Assembly (NCBI GenBank): GCA_963733765.1
Contig: CAVTEI010000003.1
Coordinates: 2,542,001 to 2,606,000, forward strand
DNA length: 64,000 nt
Direction: 5' to 3'
Source: DATKAS01 sp963733765
Lineage (GTDB): Bacteria; Actinomycetota; Acidimicrobiia; Acidimicrobiales; DATKAS01
The notes under the pieces were generated by a model. That model was not told the DNA's origin. It ran no database searches and saw only the letters and a program-made list of their open reading frames with translations. A program made the position numbers and the translations under genes. Positions 36,764 to 45,168 of the stretch are shown here, piece by piece; the first letter of the stretch is position 1; each line of letters opens with the position of its first letter.

Positions 36764-38287
36764 ATGGACGATCTCCAGCGCCGTACCGCGCGTGCTCTCG
36801 AGGGCAACCTCGCCACTCAGGCCGAGAAGCTGGCGGCGCAGGGAAAGCTCTTCGTCCGCGACCGGTTGGCGCTGCTGCTCGACGAAGGGTCCTTCGTCGA
36901 GGACGCGCTCCTCGCCAACGCGCTCGCGCCCGGCGACGACCTCCCCGCCGATGGTGTCGTGACCGGCATCGGCGCGATCGACGGTCGCTCCGTGTGCGTG
37001 ATGGCCAATGACCCGACGGTGAAGGCGGGGTCGTGGGGAGCCCGTACCGTCGAGAAGATCATCCGCCTCACCGAGCGGGCGTTGTCGGACGAGCTTCCCG
37101 TGTTCTGGCTCGTCGACTCGGCCGGTGCTCGGATCACCGACCAGGTCCAGCTGTTCCCGGGACGTAGGGGAGCGGGCCGCATCTTCGCCAACCAGGTGCG
37201 GTTGTCCGGGAAGGTGCCGCAAGCGTGCTGCCTGTTCGGACCGTCGGCCGCCGGGGGCGCCTACATCCCGAGCTTCTGCGACATCGTCGTGATGGTCGAG
37301 GGCAACGCGTCCATGTATCTCGGCTCGCCCCGTATGGCCGAGATGGTGATCGGCGAGATCGCGACGCTCGAAGAGATGGGCGGCGCCCGCATGCACGCCA
37401 CCGTGTCGGGCTGCGGCGACAATCTCGCGGTCGACGACGCCGACGCGATCGCGCAGGTGAAGCGGTGGTTCTCGTACCTTCCGTCGACATGGCGGGCGCG
37501 GCCCAGCCGTGTGCCTGGGGCGGAGCCGGCGCGTGCGCTGAACGGCGACGTGGTGCCCGTCGAGGAGCGCCGCGCCTACGACATGCACAAGGTCATCGAA
37601 GGCATCATCGACGACGGCAGCTTCTTCGAGGTGAAGCCGCTCTATGCCCGTGAGCTGATCGTGGGCTTCGGTCGCATCGACGGTCGGGCAGTTGGAGTCG
37701 TCGCGAACAACCCCATGCAGAAGGGCGGCGTGCTGTTCGGCGACTCGGCCGACAAGGCGGCGCGGTTCCTGTGGTTGTGCGACGCATTCAACGTGCCGTT
37801 GCTCTTCCTCGCCGATGTGCCGGGCTTCATGGTGGGCACCGCGGTCGAGCGTGAGGGCATCATCCGTCATGGCGCCAAGATGATCACCGCGGTCACCGAG
37901 GCGACCGTTCCCAAGGTGTGCGTGATCGTTCGCAAGGCGTACGGCGCGGGTCTGTACGCCATGTCGGGCCCGGCGTTCGACCCGATCGCGACGATCGCCC
38001 TTCCTACGGCGAAGATCGCCGTGATGGGGCCGGAGCCAGCGGTCAACGCGGTGTATGCCAACAAGATCGCGGCCATCGAGGACGAGGACGAACGGGCGAA
38101 GTTCGTCGCGGAGCGCCGGGCGGAGTACGAGGAGGACGTGAACCTGTTGCATCTCGCGTCGGAGCTCGTCGTCGACGCGGTCATCGACTTCGATCGGCTG
38201 CGGGAGGAGATCGCGCGGCGCTTCGCCGCGGCCGAGGGTCGCGAACGCTTCTTCGTCGAGAAGCGCCACGGCGTGCCTCCGGTGTGA
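36764..38287 (+). CDS. Acyl-CoA carboxylase, carboxyltransferase (beta) subunit
   Basis: A 507-residue carboxyltransferase of the propionyl/acetyl-CoA carboxylase beta family. The oxyanion-forming glycines are in FGPSAAGGAYIPSF and in VRKAYGAGLYAMSGP; the ARITDQVQLFPGRRGAG segment is characteristic of a subset that may use methylcrotonyl- or geranyl-like CoA. No biotin-carboxylase subunit gene is nearby, so the partner and substrate are unknown. It follows der by 13 bp. Confidence 0.9.
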   Translation: MDDLQRRTARALEGNLATQAEKLAAQGKLFVRDRLALLLDEGSFVEDALLANALAPGDDLPADGVVTGIGAIDGRSVCVMANDPTVKAGSWGARTVEKIIRLTERALSDELPVFWLVDSAGARITDQVQLFPGRRGAGRIFANQVRLSGKVPQACCLFGPSAAGGAYIPSFCDIVVMVEGNASMYLGSPRMAEMVIGEIATLEEMGGARMHATVSGCGDNLAVDDADAIAQVKRWFSYLPSTWRARPSRVPGAEPARALNGDVVPVEERRAYDMHKVIEGIIDDGSFFEVKPLYARELIVGFGRIDGRAVGVVANNPMQKGGVLFGDSADKAARFLWLCDAFNVPLLFLADVPGFMVGTAVEREGIIRHGAKMITAVTEATVPKVCVIVRKAYGAGLYAMSGPAFDPIATIALPTAKIAVMGPEPAVNAVYANKIAAIEDEDERAKFVAERRAEYEEDVNLLHLASELVVDAVIDFDRLREEIARRFAAAEGRERFFVEKRHGVPPV

Positions 38288-38293
38288 GCGCCG

Positions 38294-38545
38294 ATGCCGT
38301 GGTGTGACGACTGCTCGAAGTTCTGGAACCCCAGCTCGGTCGCCGTTGACGGCACCTGCCCAACGTGCGGCCGTCCGCTGGCCGCTGCGGCGACGGTCGA
38401 TCCGCGCAAGGTCAACGTGCGTGAGCTCGCGGGGGAGCAGGGCCGCGCGCCGTGGCACTTCAAGCTGCTGGTCGCCGCGATCGTGCTCTATCTCGGGTGG
38501 CGCGCGGTCGAAGGCGTCGGATGGCTGATCGAACGCTTCGGCTAG
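38294..38545 (+). CDS. Small zinc-ribbon membrane protein
   Basis: An 83-residue protein with two CxxC pairs (PWCDDCSKFW and CPTCGRPL) forming a zinc ribbon, a charged linker, and one membrane helix (FKLLVAAIVLYLGWRAVEGV) near the C-terminus. It starts 6 bp after the carboxylase gene and ends 13 bp before the tRNA. Function unknown; similar single-pass ribbons are common in Actinobacteria. Confidence 0.8.
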   Translation: MPWCDDCSKFWNPSSVAVDGTCPTCGRPLAAAATVDPRKVNVRELAGEQGRAPWHFKLLVAAIVLYLGWRAVEGVGWLIERFG

Positions 38546-38558
38546 CCTGACCGGCCCA

Positions 38559-38633
38559 CGGGCTGTGGCGCAGTTTGGTTAGCGCGCCTGACTGGGGGTC
38601 AGGAGGTCGGAGGTTCAAATCCTCTCAGCCCGA
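38559..38633 (+). tRNA. tRNA-Pro (GGG)
   Basis: The acceptor stem CGGGCTG pairs with CAGCCCG, with discriminator A at 38633 and no encoded CCA. The anticodon arm is CCTGA-CTGGGGG-TCAGG, giving anticodon GGG; the T-loop is TTCAAAT with a GGAGG/CCTCT stem, and the D-arm GCGC...GCGC is present. Its 3' part is duplicated at 45,124, marking an integration site. Confidence 0.93.
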
Positions 38634-38634
38634 C
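38590..38634 (+). other. Left attachment-site repeat (attL) within tRNA-Pro
   Basis: A 45-bp segment from the anticodon arm to one base past the discriminator is identical to 45,124-45,168. Similarity continues after the core in an imperfect form (GTATGTGCAGGTCAGAGGC here, GTATGTGCAGGTCAAAGGC there). This is the classical footprint of integration into a tRNA 3' end. Confidence 0.85.
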
Positions 38635-38679
38635 ATGTATGTGCAGGTCAGAGGCCCGGTTATCAAGAAGGTGAAAAGA

Positions 38680-38705
38680 GGGGGGGGGGGGGGGGGTGAC
38701 CCCCC
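38680..38705 (+). repeat. 17-G homopolymer followed by TGA and six Cs
   Basis: Seventeen consecutive G residues (38680-38696) are followed by TGA and CCCCCC. The tract can form a G-quadruplex or a G-C hairpin. It lies between attL and the first island gene. Length should be treated with caution because homopolymers are error-prone. Confidence 0.85.
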
Positions 38706-38774
38706 GCTTGGTAGCTCACGAGCGCACAGGGCCCGGATGTCGGGCACCAGGGCCGATGCACCAAGATGGGCACG

Positions 38775-39359
38775 ATGAGCGAACTACCGCCTCCGCCGGA
38801 GCACTATCGGGCCTCCGACGGCCGCGATACCGATCCCGACGGGCCAGTACCTCGGCCACGACGGCCAGCTCCACCCCCTCCCGACTGCGCCAGCATCAAG
38901 CAGTCCCCCAGCGTGGCTGTGGACCCCGGCGTCCGGGCTGATCATCGGCGGGTCGTTCGGCGTGATCATCGGTGCGTTCATGCCGTGGGCGAGCCTCGGC
39001 CCGTTCTCCGCGGCAGGGACCGACGGCGATGGAGTAATCACGCTGATCCTGGGGCTGGCATGCGCGGTGTTCGGCCTGGCTGCACTAGCAAAGCGCGCCG
39101 CTGGTTCGCCATCGTCGCCCTCGTCGCTGCGTTGCTGGTCGTCGTCGTCGCGATCTTGGATATCAGCAATGTCAGTTCAGTGGCTGAGGCGCCGCTCGAC
39201 CTCGAACCCAACGTGGGCAGCGGGCTCATACTCACCTTGGTCGCCGGAGTTGTCGCAGTCGCCGGTTGCATCCTTGCCATCCGGTCGAAGCACCGCACTC
39301 CCGTGAGTGGTGAGAGCGCACACGAGGAGGGTGGGAGGTTTTGGCGCGGTTCGGCGTGA
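38775..39359 (+). CDS. Small four-helix membrane protein with two compensating frameshifts
   Basis: The ATG at 38775 gives MSELPPPPEHYRASDGRDTD. After one extra base near 38841-38843 the next frame reads GQYLGHDGQLHPLPTAPASS and LIIGGSFGVIIGAFMPWASL, then VITLILGLACAVFGLAAL; a missing base near 39085 restores the first frame with RRWFAIVALVAALLVVVVAI and LILTLVAGVVAVAGCILAIR. The joined protein has a proline-rich cytoplasmic head and four membrane helices. Unrecognised family beyond this topology. Because the two shifts cancel, a functional gene misread twice is the simplest view. Confidence 0.6.
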   Translation: MSELPPPPEHYRASDGRDTDPDGPVPRPRRPAPPPPDCASIKQSPSVAVDPGVRADHRRVVRRDHRCVHAVGEPRPVLRGRDRRRWSNHADPGAGMRGVRPGCTSKARRWFAIVALVAALLVVVVAILDISNVSSVAEAPLDLEPNVGSGLILTLVAGVVAVAGCILAIRSKHRTPVSGESAHEEGGRFWRGSA

Positions 39360-39400
39360 ACGGGCCGCCTAGTACCGTGGTGACCGCCTGGGTACTCCTC

Positions 39401-39556
39401 TTAATCCGCTAGGGCGATGGCCGTGACGGCCGTCGATGTCCCCCATCGGGTGCTCGGCTCGCCGGTGGGGTCGTGGGAGACCCGGCCGTAGAGAATCGCT
39501 CTCAACGGTTCGACCTCGGCGGCGGCGAGGGCGGTCCGTGCGGTGGCTCCGTGCAT
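39401..39556 (-). pseudogene. Remnant of a serine recombinase N-terminus
   Basis: On the minus strand a short frame from ATG 39556 contains PLRAILYGRVSHDPTGE, which matches the catalytic N-terminus of serine recombinases (the Ser of YGRVS is the nucleophile, usually followed by D-x-x-G). Homology stops after this and the frame closes at 39401 with no resolvase body in any frame that I can see. It may be the decayed integrase of the island. The match is short, so the call is tentative. The rest of 39,360-39,656 shows nothing else. Confidence 0.4.
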
Positions 39557-39656
39557 CACATCGGTGTATCGGTCGTTCTGAGGTAAGACAGCGCAGCTAG
39601 CAGGGGGGACGGCAAGGACCCGACCACCCGACGCGCGGCCGTACCCTGCGCGCCTG

Positions 39657-39994
39657 ATGCACCCGCCGGCCTGGTACTCGCTCGCCGCTTGCCGCGGCGA
39701 CACGGCCTTCACCGATGGGGCGACGACGGCGAAAGAGGCCGGCCGGCAGCGAGACGTGTGCCGCTCATGTCCGGTCGCCGGCGAGTGCTTGCAGTTCGCG
39801 TATGACTCGAGGTGCGGGCGCGCCGGGAAGGCCCGACGAGGTGCGGCATCACCCGCCGGCGGGAATGGCCGGCCGTCGACAAGCTCGTTGCCGGCGCCGC
39901 CCGAAGAACGGGCGCGGAGTGGGATGAGCTCGCCGGCCGCCTACGCCGACGCCCCCGAGCGGGCCCCCGTCCGCGCGTGGCCTGCCAAAGATAG
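39657..39994 (+). CDS. WhiB-like (Wbl) Fe-S regulator, probably frameshifted at C-terminus
   Basis: The N-terminal part reads MHPPAWYSLAACRGDTAF and then DVCRSCPVAGECLQFAYDSR, giving the Wbl cysteine pattern C-x(n)-CxxC-x5-C that binds a 4Fe-4S cluster. After DSR the usual basic tail appears only by moving frames (RPDEVRHH, then RRREWPAVDKLVAGAARR and EWDELAGRLRRRPR), and 39657-39994 is 3n+2 long, as expected for two added bases. Wbl proteins partner with sigma factors. In an element it may control cargo expression. Confidence 0.6.
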
Positions 39995-40058
39995 GAGTCC
40001 CCACTGGCGCGAGCCCGACCGGCGCTGCCGCGGTGGTGATGCCGACCCCGAATCGTCG

Positions 40059-40938
40059 TCAGACGCTCGCGAAGAAGCCCGGCTCCACCTCGACGTCCTC
40101 AACGATGCGGGAGGTCGTGCGCACGCCGATGGCGTAGTCCTTCAACAGCTCGCAGAGGTCGTCCTTGTCGATGAGCTCGACCGGCGGTGCGCCATCGCGG
40201 GTGGCCTCAGCGCGGGCGTCTCTCGTGAACGATCCGGTCGTGATGAGGAGGCCCTTCTCGCCGCGCCCTGACATCGCGCCTCGGAAGTCGCGGACATCGT
40301 GAGGGCCGACCGAGTCCCTGAACCGCTTGCATTGAAAGAAGACCGGGAACGACACCAGCGACAGCCGGTAGACGCCGACGCCGTCGATACCGCCGTCCCC
40401 CGACTTCCCGAGGACCTCAACGTCCCGGAAGCCGGCCTCGCGTAGAAGGCGCTCGCGAGCCGTTCGAAAGCATCCGGCGCCATCGCAAGCAAGCTGTCGA
40501 GGAGCGCCTCCTTCCAGCCGATGTCGCTCTCGACTTCCGCTTCCTCGTCGTCGTCCGGGGCGACGACGGCGGCGGCCTTCTTCTTCGCCGCGTAGTCCTT
40601 GTTGTATGCGGCCTTCCACGCCTTGACGAGAGCCACGGCCTCGTCGCCGGAGGCGATGTTGCGACCCAGGGCGGTGACGGACCAGACGCCCCGCGCGGAG
40701 TTCTCGATCGCGCCGATGTTCCAGGTAGTTCCGCGCCAGGCGAGGCGGACTCGATGAGGCCCATGTGGTGGCCGGGGCGACGGAGCGCCACCTGCTCCTC
40801 GGAGAACCGTTCCGCCTTCGCAACTCGCTCAACGATCTCGTCGATGCGGGCCGACCCGCCGAGGTCCTTGATCGCTTGAAGAGTCGGCATGAGGAGGTCG
40901 AGGTGTTGGGGAATGGTGGTGCTCGTCGGTTCGGTCAC
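40059..40938 (-). CDS. Mrr-family restriction endonuclease, two frameshifts
   Basis: Starts at ATG 40938 with TIPQHLDLLMPTLQAIKDLG (Mrr N-terminal winged-helix domain). After about 40748 the frame shifts to NIGAIENSARGVWSVTALGR and an acidic/lysine-rich linker up to AMAPDAFERLA; after about 40455 it shifts to RLLREAGFRDVEVLGKSGDG and GIDGVGV, VFFQCKRF and KGLLITTGSFTRDAR. The catalytic Mrr motif is D...QxK (Gln-Cys-Lys). Span 3n+1 matches two missing bases. Such enzymes cut modified foreign DNA (type IV). Confidence 0.78.
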
Positions 40939-41072
40939 GCCTCAGCGTGACACGGCCGCTCCTCGGCAGTCGGGCGAGGCGCGGGATGAGATCGCCGCGC
41001 CTGCTCGCCGACGCCGAGCGGGACCCCCACGCACGACCGGCTGAGCTTGCCCGCCGGCCGTCCTCCCCCTCG

Positions 41073-41381
41073 TTACGCTTCCGTGAGTGACGGGGCAATC
41101 CCAGTGGGCGTGCTCGGTAGGCGGGGGCCAAGAGCGAACCGCCTCATCGAGACGACGAGCAACACCAGCATGGTGTCGTGGAGGTCGGCAGCAGGCGCGT
41201 GAGTGGTCATCTCGAGTTGGCGGGATGCGAGATGCGAGCTCCAGTCGTCCTCGTCCGCCAATGTCTTGTCGAACCAACGGTCGCCGTCGGCCGACAGATC
41301 GCCAAGCGCAAGATCGGCTACGAGCGCATCGTTGAGTCTCCGCGAGATCCGCCACGTCGACTCATCCAGCGAGAAGTTCAC
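41073..41381 (-). CDS. Hypothetical protein
   Basis: A possible 102-residue protein beginning MNFSLDESTWRISRRLNDAL with a helical N-terminal half and a hydrophobic stretch near residue 75. No family recognised. It is included because the N-terminal part has protein-like composition and the start is not shadowed by another gene. The C-terminus may be altered by a frame break as in neighbours. Confidence 0.4.
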   Translation of the reverse strand: MNFSLDESTWRISRRLNDALVADLALGDLSADGDRWFDKTLADEDDWSSHLASRQLEMTTHAPAADLHDTMLVLLVVSMRRFALGPRLPSTPTGIAPSLTEA

Positions 41382-41500
41382 CCCCTGAGCCTACGAAGGG
41401 GTGTGACACTGCAGCTCTCCGTCACATAGGTGCTCCACAGCCCCGACCTCGCTCGACTGTGGGATGCTCAGTCCCGTCCCGAAATACCATGTGAGGCTCG

Positions 41501-42304
41501 ATGAGGAGGATCCTCGCGATCGATCCGGCGTGGACTAATCACAAGCCCAGCGGCGTCGCAGTTGTGCGTGAGGCCCGTGGACGATGGGACTGTGTCGGAC
41601 TTGCGCCCAGTTACAACCAGTTCGTCGAGCTTTCGAATGGTGTCCCGGTTAACTGGTCCTCGGTTGCTGTCGGCACCACGCCGGACGTCGATGCGCTTCT
41701 CGGCGCCGCCGAGCGTCTTGGTGGTGGGCAGGTTGACCTCATCACGGTCGATATGCCCCTAGCGCTAACCCCAATCAGCAGCGCGGAGGGCGGCAGACGT
41801 CGCCATCTCCCGAGCGTATGGAGGCCGCGGGTGTAGCGCGCATTCTCCAACCCTTGAGCGCCCAGGGAAGATCAGCGACAGTCTCCGAAGCTCGTTTGCC
41901 GAGCGTGGATACCCCCTGGCGACGACTGAAACACCGGCTGGCGCAGTCCCCGCCCTCGTGGAGGTCTACCCCCACCCAGCGCTGCTCGCTCTCATCGGTG
42001 CGCCGTACAGAGTTCGTACAAGGTGGACAAGGCCGGTGACTACTGGCCCGCCGTCGCGCCATTGGACCGGCGGGCAAAGCTCCTACAGGCGTGGCAGGAG
42101 ATTCACAATGCGCTGACGCTCACGATCTCAGGCACCGGCCTGCCGCTTCCGGCGTCGGAGCTCGTCGGCCAGTGTCGGACCTCGGAACTCAAGCGCTACG
42201 AAGATGCTCTCGATGCACTCGTTTGTGCCTGGGTCGGAACGATGTACCTGCAGGGTCTCTGTGCTCCCTTTGGAGACGGAACCGCCGCCATCTGGACGCC
42301 GTAG
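41501..42304 (+). CDS. DUF429-family predicted nuclease, two compensating frameshifts
   Basis: Starts MRRILAIDPAWTNHKPSGVA, the first RNase-H-like strand with catalytic Asp, and continues LITVDMPLALTPIS. After an extra base near 41783 the next frame reads DVAISRAYGGRGCSAHSPTL, ERPGKISDSLRSSFAERGYP and ALVEVYPHPALLALIGAPYR; a missing base near 42016 restores the frame with YKVDKAGDYWPAV and YEDALDALVCAWVGTMYLQG. These are the DUF429 hallmarks (ID, D-P, SRAY, VYPHPA, D-DALVCA). DUF429 is predicted to be a nuclease by its RNase H fold; no experimental role is known to me. Confidence 0.75.
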
Positions 42305-42469
42305 GAACAGGCACGAGGGTGCTCCGCCGCTGCTGAGATGGACGCGACTATTCGTGCGGCAGGAGCGGCGCAACCTCACTCACCGCACGCGTCCATGAAC
42401 GCCGGCTCTGAGAACCTGATGCTGCTGCGCCGGTGTAGCCGCTTGAAACCGCCGGGCGTGGATCCGACG

Positions 42470-43653
42470 TCAGCTCGCTTCGGCCGCAGGCGGGTCCTCC
42501 GGATCCTCAGTCGCCTCGCAGGCCGGAGTCGCAGCGTCGAGTAGTGGCGTCGGAAGGGCCGTCACCCGGGTCGTCGCTTCGTCAGACTTTGCTGCACGGT
42601 CGTCGGCCGCCCACTCCTCGAGCACACGACGCACCGGCTTCAATACCCACCGAATCCCCGCGCCCACGAGGACGCTGCCCAAGATCGGGACTGCGATCTC
42701 TGCGAGCGGTGCGACGCGGGTGATGGAACCCTTTTTGAGGTTGGCAACGGCACCTTTCCATGCCACCGCCGCGAAGGGTCGCGCTCGGCGCCCTCGACAG
42801 CGTCGAAGGTGCGGGCGACCGCGAACTGCTTCCAGTTCATCTCGCGAGCCAAGAGCCGGGGCACATCGAGAGCACCCCCAATGGCCACTGAAACACCGGC
42901 GGACTTTGCTGCGGCCCGAGAGGACTGAGCTGTCAGGCTTGCTGCACTCTGGCCGTGCGTCGCGAGTTGGCGGAGACCACCGTCGGAGGTCGCGATGACG
43001 TCGGAAGTGGTGACCGCTGAGGCTTGTACGTGGATCCGTCCGTCCGCCTTGGCGGCCACCTCCGCTAGTCGGTCGGCGGGGACCCGGACTGTGGCCTTCC
43101 GGGCCGAACCTGGCTTCAGCTTCTCAGAGCTTGTCGGCGGCCGCCCGGACGCCGTTCGGGCTCATCTTGTGCTGGATCGCACCCGCGAACCGATTGTTGA
43201 TGAAACGGCTCGCGTCGTAGCCCTCATTGAGCGGCTTCGAACGCAGGACCAACTCCTTGCCGTCGCGCTGCTTCGCCGCGTTGTACGCCATGACGTCGAG
43301 ACGCTCGAACAGGTGGCCGCGGAGCTGGCCAAGCGCCCCATCCTTTCGCTTCGTCCGGTGCTCAGCTCGATGCGCTTGGCCACATCCTTCAACCATGGCG
43401 AAAGAGGGACATCGGCCGGCTGTCGGCGAGTCTCCTCGATCGTCCTCTTCACGATTCGCGCCTGCTCGGTGTGAGTCACCGCCCGGGCGCCATTCCGCGC
43501 CCCCGCTGCGAACCCCCCTACCGCGCCGACTGGCCGAGCGAGGTCTCTGCGTACGGCGTCGGGTTGACCTTCCTCGGTGGCGTCCTCGACCTCATCGACG
43601 CCTTCTCCACTCCCGCTGTCAAAGTTCTCGATTGGGTCCATCAATCCAGCCAC
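42470..43653 (-). CDS. Unrecognised protein: PD-(D/E)xK-like domain plus C-terminal membrane segment, three frameshifts
   Basis: Reconstructed from ATG 43653: an acidic start, a Gly/Ala-rich stretch (PVGAVGGFAAGARNGA), then after about 43355 GQLRGHLFERLDVMAYNAAK, GYDASRFINNRF and AGAIQHKMSPNGVRAAADKL; after about 43127 SEKLKPGSARKATVRVPADR and a Ser/Ala-rich region; after about 42778 AVAWKGAVANLKKGSITRVA with hydrophobic VPILGSVLVGAGIRWVL and an acidic tail. GHLFE (Glu codon 43304-43306), GYDA (43211-43222) and QHK (43166-43174) resemble the E, D and (E/Q)xK positions of a PD-(D/E)xK nuclease. That reading is inference. Span 3n+2 fits the three shifts. Confidence 0.55.
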
Positions 43654-43758
43654 GAACGTTTTCCTTGTCTGCCAGTGTCACTGTCGAGGCGAAGCCTGAT
43701 GGCTGAGGTGCGGGCGCGGGGCGGATGGATACGGGCGATCGGCGCGAGCTCGATCGTC

Positions 43759-44542
43759 TCACCGGGTTGGTCCGCCGCGTCGGTTGAAGCACGGCTTGCA
43801 GATGGGATTGGCCCGGGCGGGTATCGGCAACTGTCGTGCGAAGAGCGCGTTGACACGAAGGATTCGAGCAGCGATACACGAAGTCGCCCTGAGCGAGTTC
43901 CATCGTGTGTCGCTCGAGGTAGAGAGGCGGAACTCGGAAGTCGAATGAGTTCAACCGAAAGGACGACTGAGCGTCCAGTGGGTTGTACTGATCGGGGTGC
44001 GTAGTGGCGAGGACAATCGTCTCCGTGTACTCCGGGACAACTGTGCTGATTGCGGGCACCATGTCGGTATCGCCGCTCACGAGAACGTGCAGCCGATCGG
44101 GGTAGCGGATCGACTGCTCCACGATGCGAGCGACGACCGACGTGTCCACCATCTTTTCTTGGTACCGACGATCACGGAGCTTTTCGACGATCCACCCGCG
44201 AAGCGGCACGTCAAAGATGCCCTCGTCGTGGAAGCCCGCGGCCACCGCCGAGTCCGCAAACATTCGGCGTGTGTGCGAGTTGCTTTCGATGAACGAGATG
44301 TCTCCCCACTTCGGATCGGGCTCGGAGGGAATCACGAAGATCGCTGTGTAGAGGAACAGTTCCGCAGGGTCAGCGACTTCGCCGCCGAGCGACCGACTGA
44401 GGTGACCGCCGAAGACCGACAGAAGCCGACCAAAGTCAAGACGGAACACGTTCTCGGGGTACTCCGTCTGATTTGCGAGCAGCCCGTTGGGTCCGCACTG
44501 CCGGAACAGCCATGACCCGTCGATGTACGCGTTGAACAACAT
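43759..44542 (-). CDS. NYN-domain (PIN-like) RNase with C-terminal zinc ribbon, frameshifted
   Basis: ATG 44542 follows a good ribosome site (GGAGG). The N-terminus MLFNAYIDGSWLFRQCG places the first catalytic Asp, and HVLVSGDTDMVPAISTVVPE holds the next acidic pair of NYN/LabA domains, which are PIN-like metal-dependent RNases. The tail has YRCSNPSCQRALR and, one frame over after an added base near 43838, NPICKPCFNRRG, together a CxxxxC...CxxC zinc ribbon ending at 43759. Span 3n+1 fits. It is 105 bp upstream of the PD-(D/E)xK-like gene on the same strand and may be its partner. Confidence 0.75.
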
Positions 44543-45123
44543 CTTGAGTGACCTCCTAGCCCCGAATCCTCCAGCGAGCGCGATCAAGTCCCGCTGATCT
44601 CCGGTTTGGCCGACACCGAAACTCTCGGGAGGCCTGCCCAGGTGTTGACGCTTGAGACTGCACGGGTCGCGACACCTGACCTTGAGATCCGCCACTCCGC
44701 GGCAACTCAAGCTAACGGGTCTCAGAACACCAAAGGCGTTCGTTGAGGCGCCCGGGCACAAAATGAGCCGGGCGACCTACACCCCGTGGAGACTGCTTCC
44801 TGTCATCGGGTACGCGTCATAGCGGATCGCTACGAGTCGCATGTTGGCGAACTTACGGATGGCGCGTTGCTTCCGGCCGCGACCGTTAGGGTCCGGCGCC
44901 GCCAGGTGAGCCATTGGAAACAACTGTTGGACGGGGACGCACGACGAGCCCTGCCTGCTTCCCGGGGGCGCTGCTCACGCTCGAGGATGTCAACGCGCTT
45001 GTCAACGCCCGGTGCGTCGCTGGACGCGACTCAGACACTGCTCGGCAATGCACCTCCTGAGTATTCCCGCAGAGCACAACACAGGACGCTGCTCGGCAAC
45101 GTCCACGCCGGTGGCCCGTACGG
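44543..45123. other. Gene-poor right end of the island
   Basis: No convincing coding region is visible. On the plus strand near 44,818 a short stretch reads VIADRYESHVGELTDGAL, vaguely like the C-terminal Tyr box of a tyrosine integrase, but no other integrase motif supports it. The segment ends at the right repeat. Confidence 0.5.
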
Positions 45124-45168
45124 GACTGGGGGTCAGGAGGTCGGAGGTTCAAATCCTCTCAGCCCGAC
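45124..45168 (+). other. Right attachment-site repeat (attR), tRNA-Pro 3' copy
   Basis: Exact 45-bp copy of 38,590-38,634, lacking the D-arm and 5' acceptor strand, so it is not a functional tRNA gene. With the left copy it defines an inserted segment of about 6.5 kb. Confidence 0.85.

Noticed and set aside
38559..38634. Right-hand repeat as a second functional tRNA-Pro
   Set aside because: The copy at 45,124 lacks the 5' acceptor strand and D-arm; only the copy at 38,559 is complete.
44810..44880. Tyrosine-integrase-like C-terminal phrase (VIADRYESHVGEL)
   Set aside because: A single short resemblance without the R-H-R-H motifs in any frame; insufficient for an integrase remnant.
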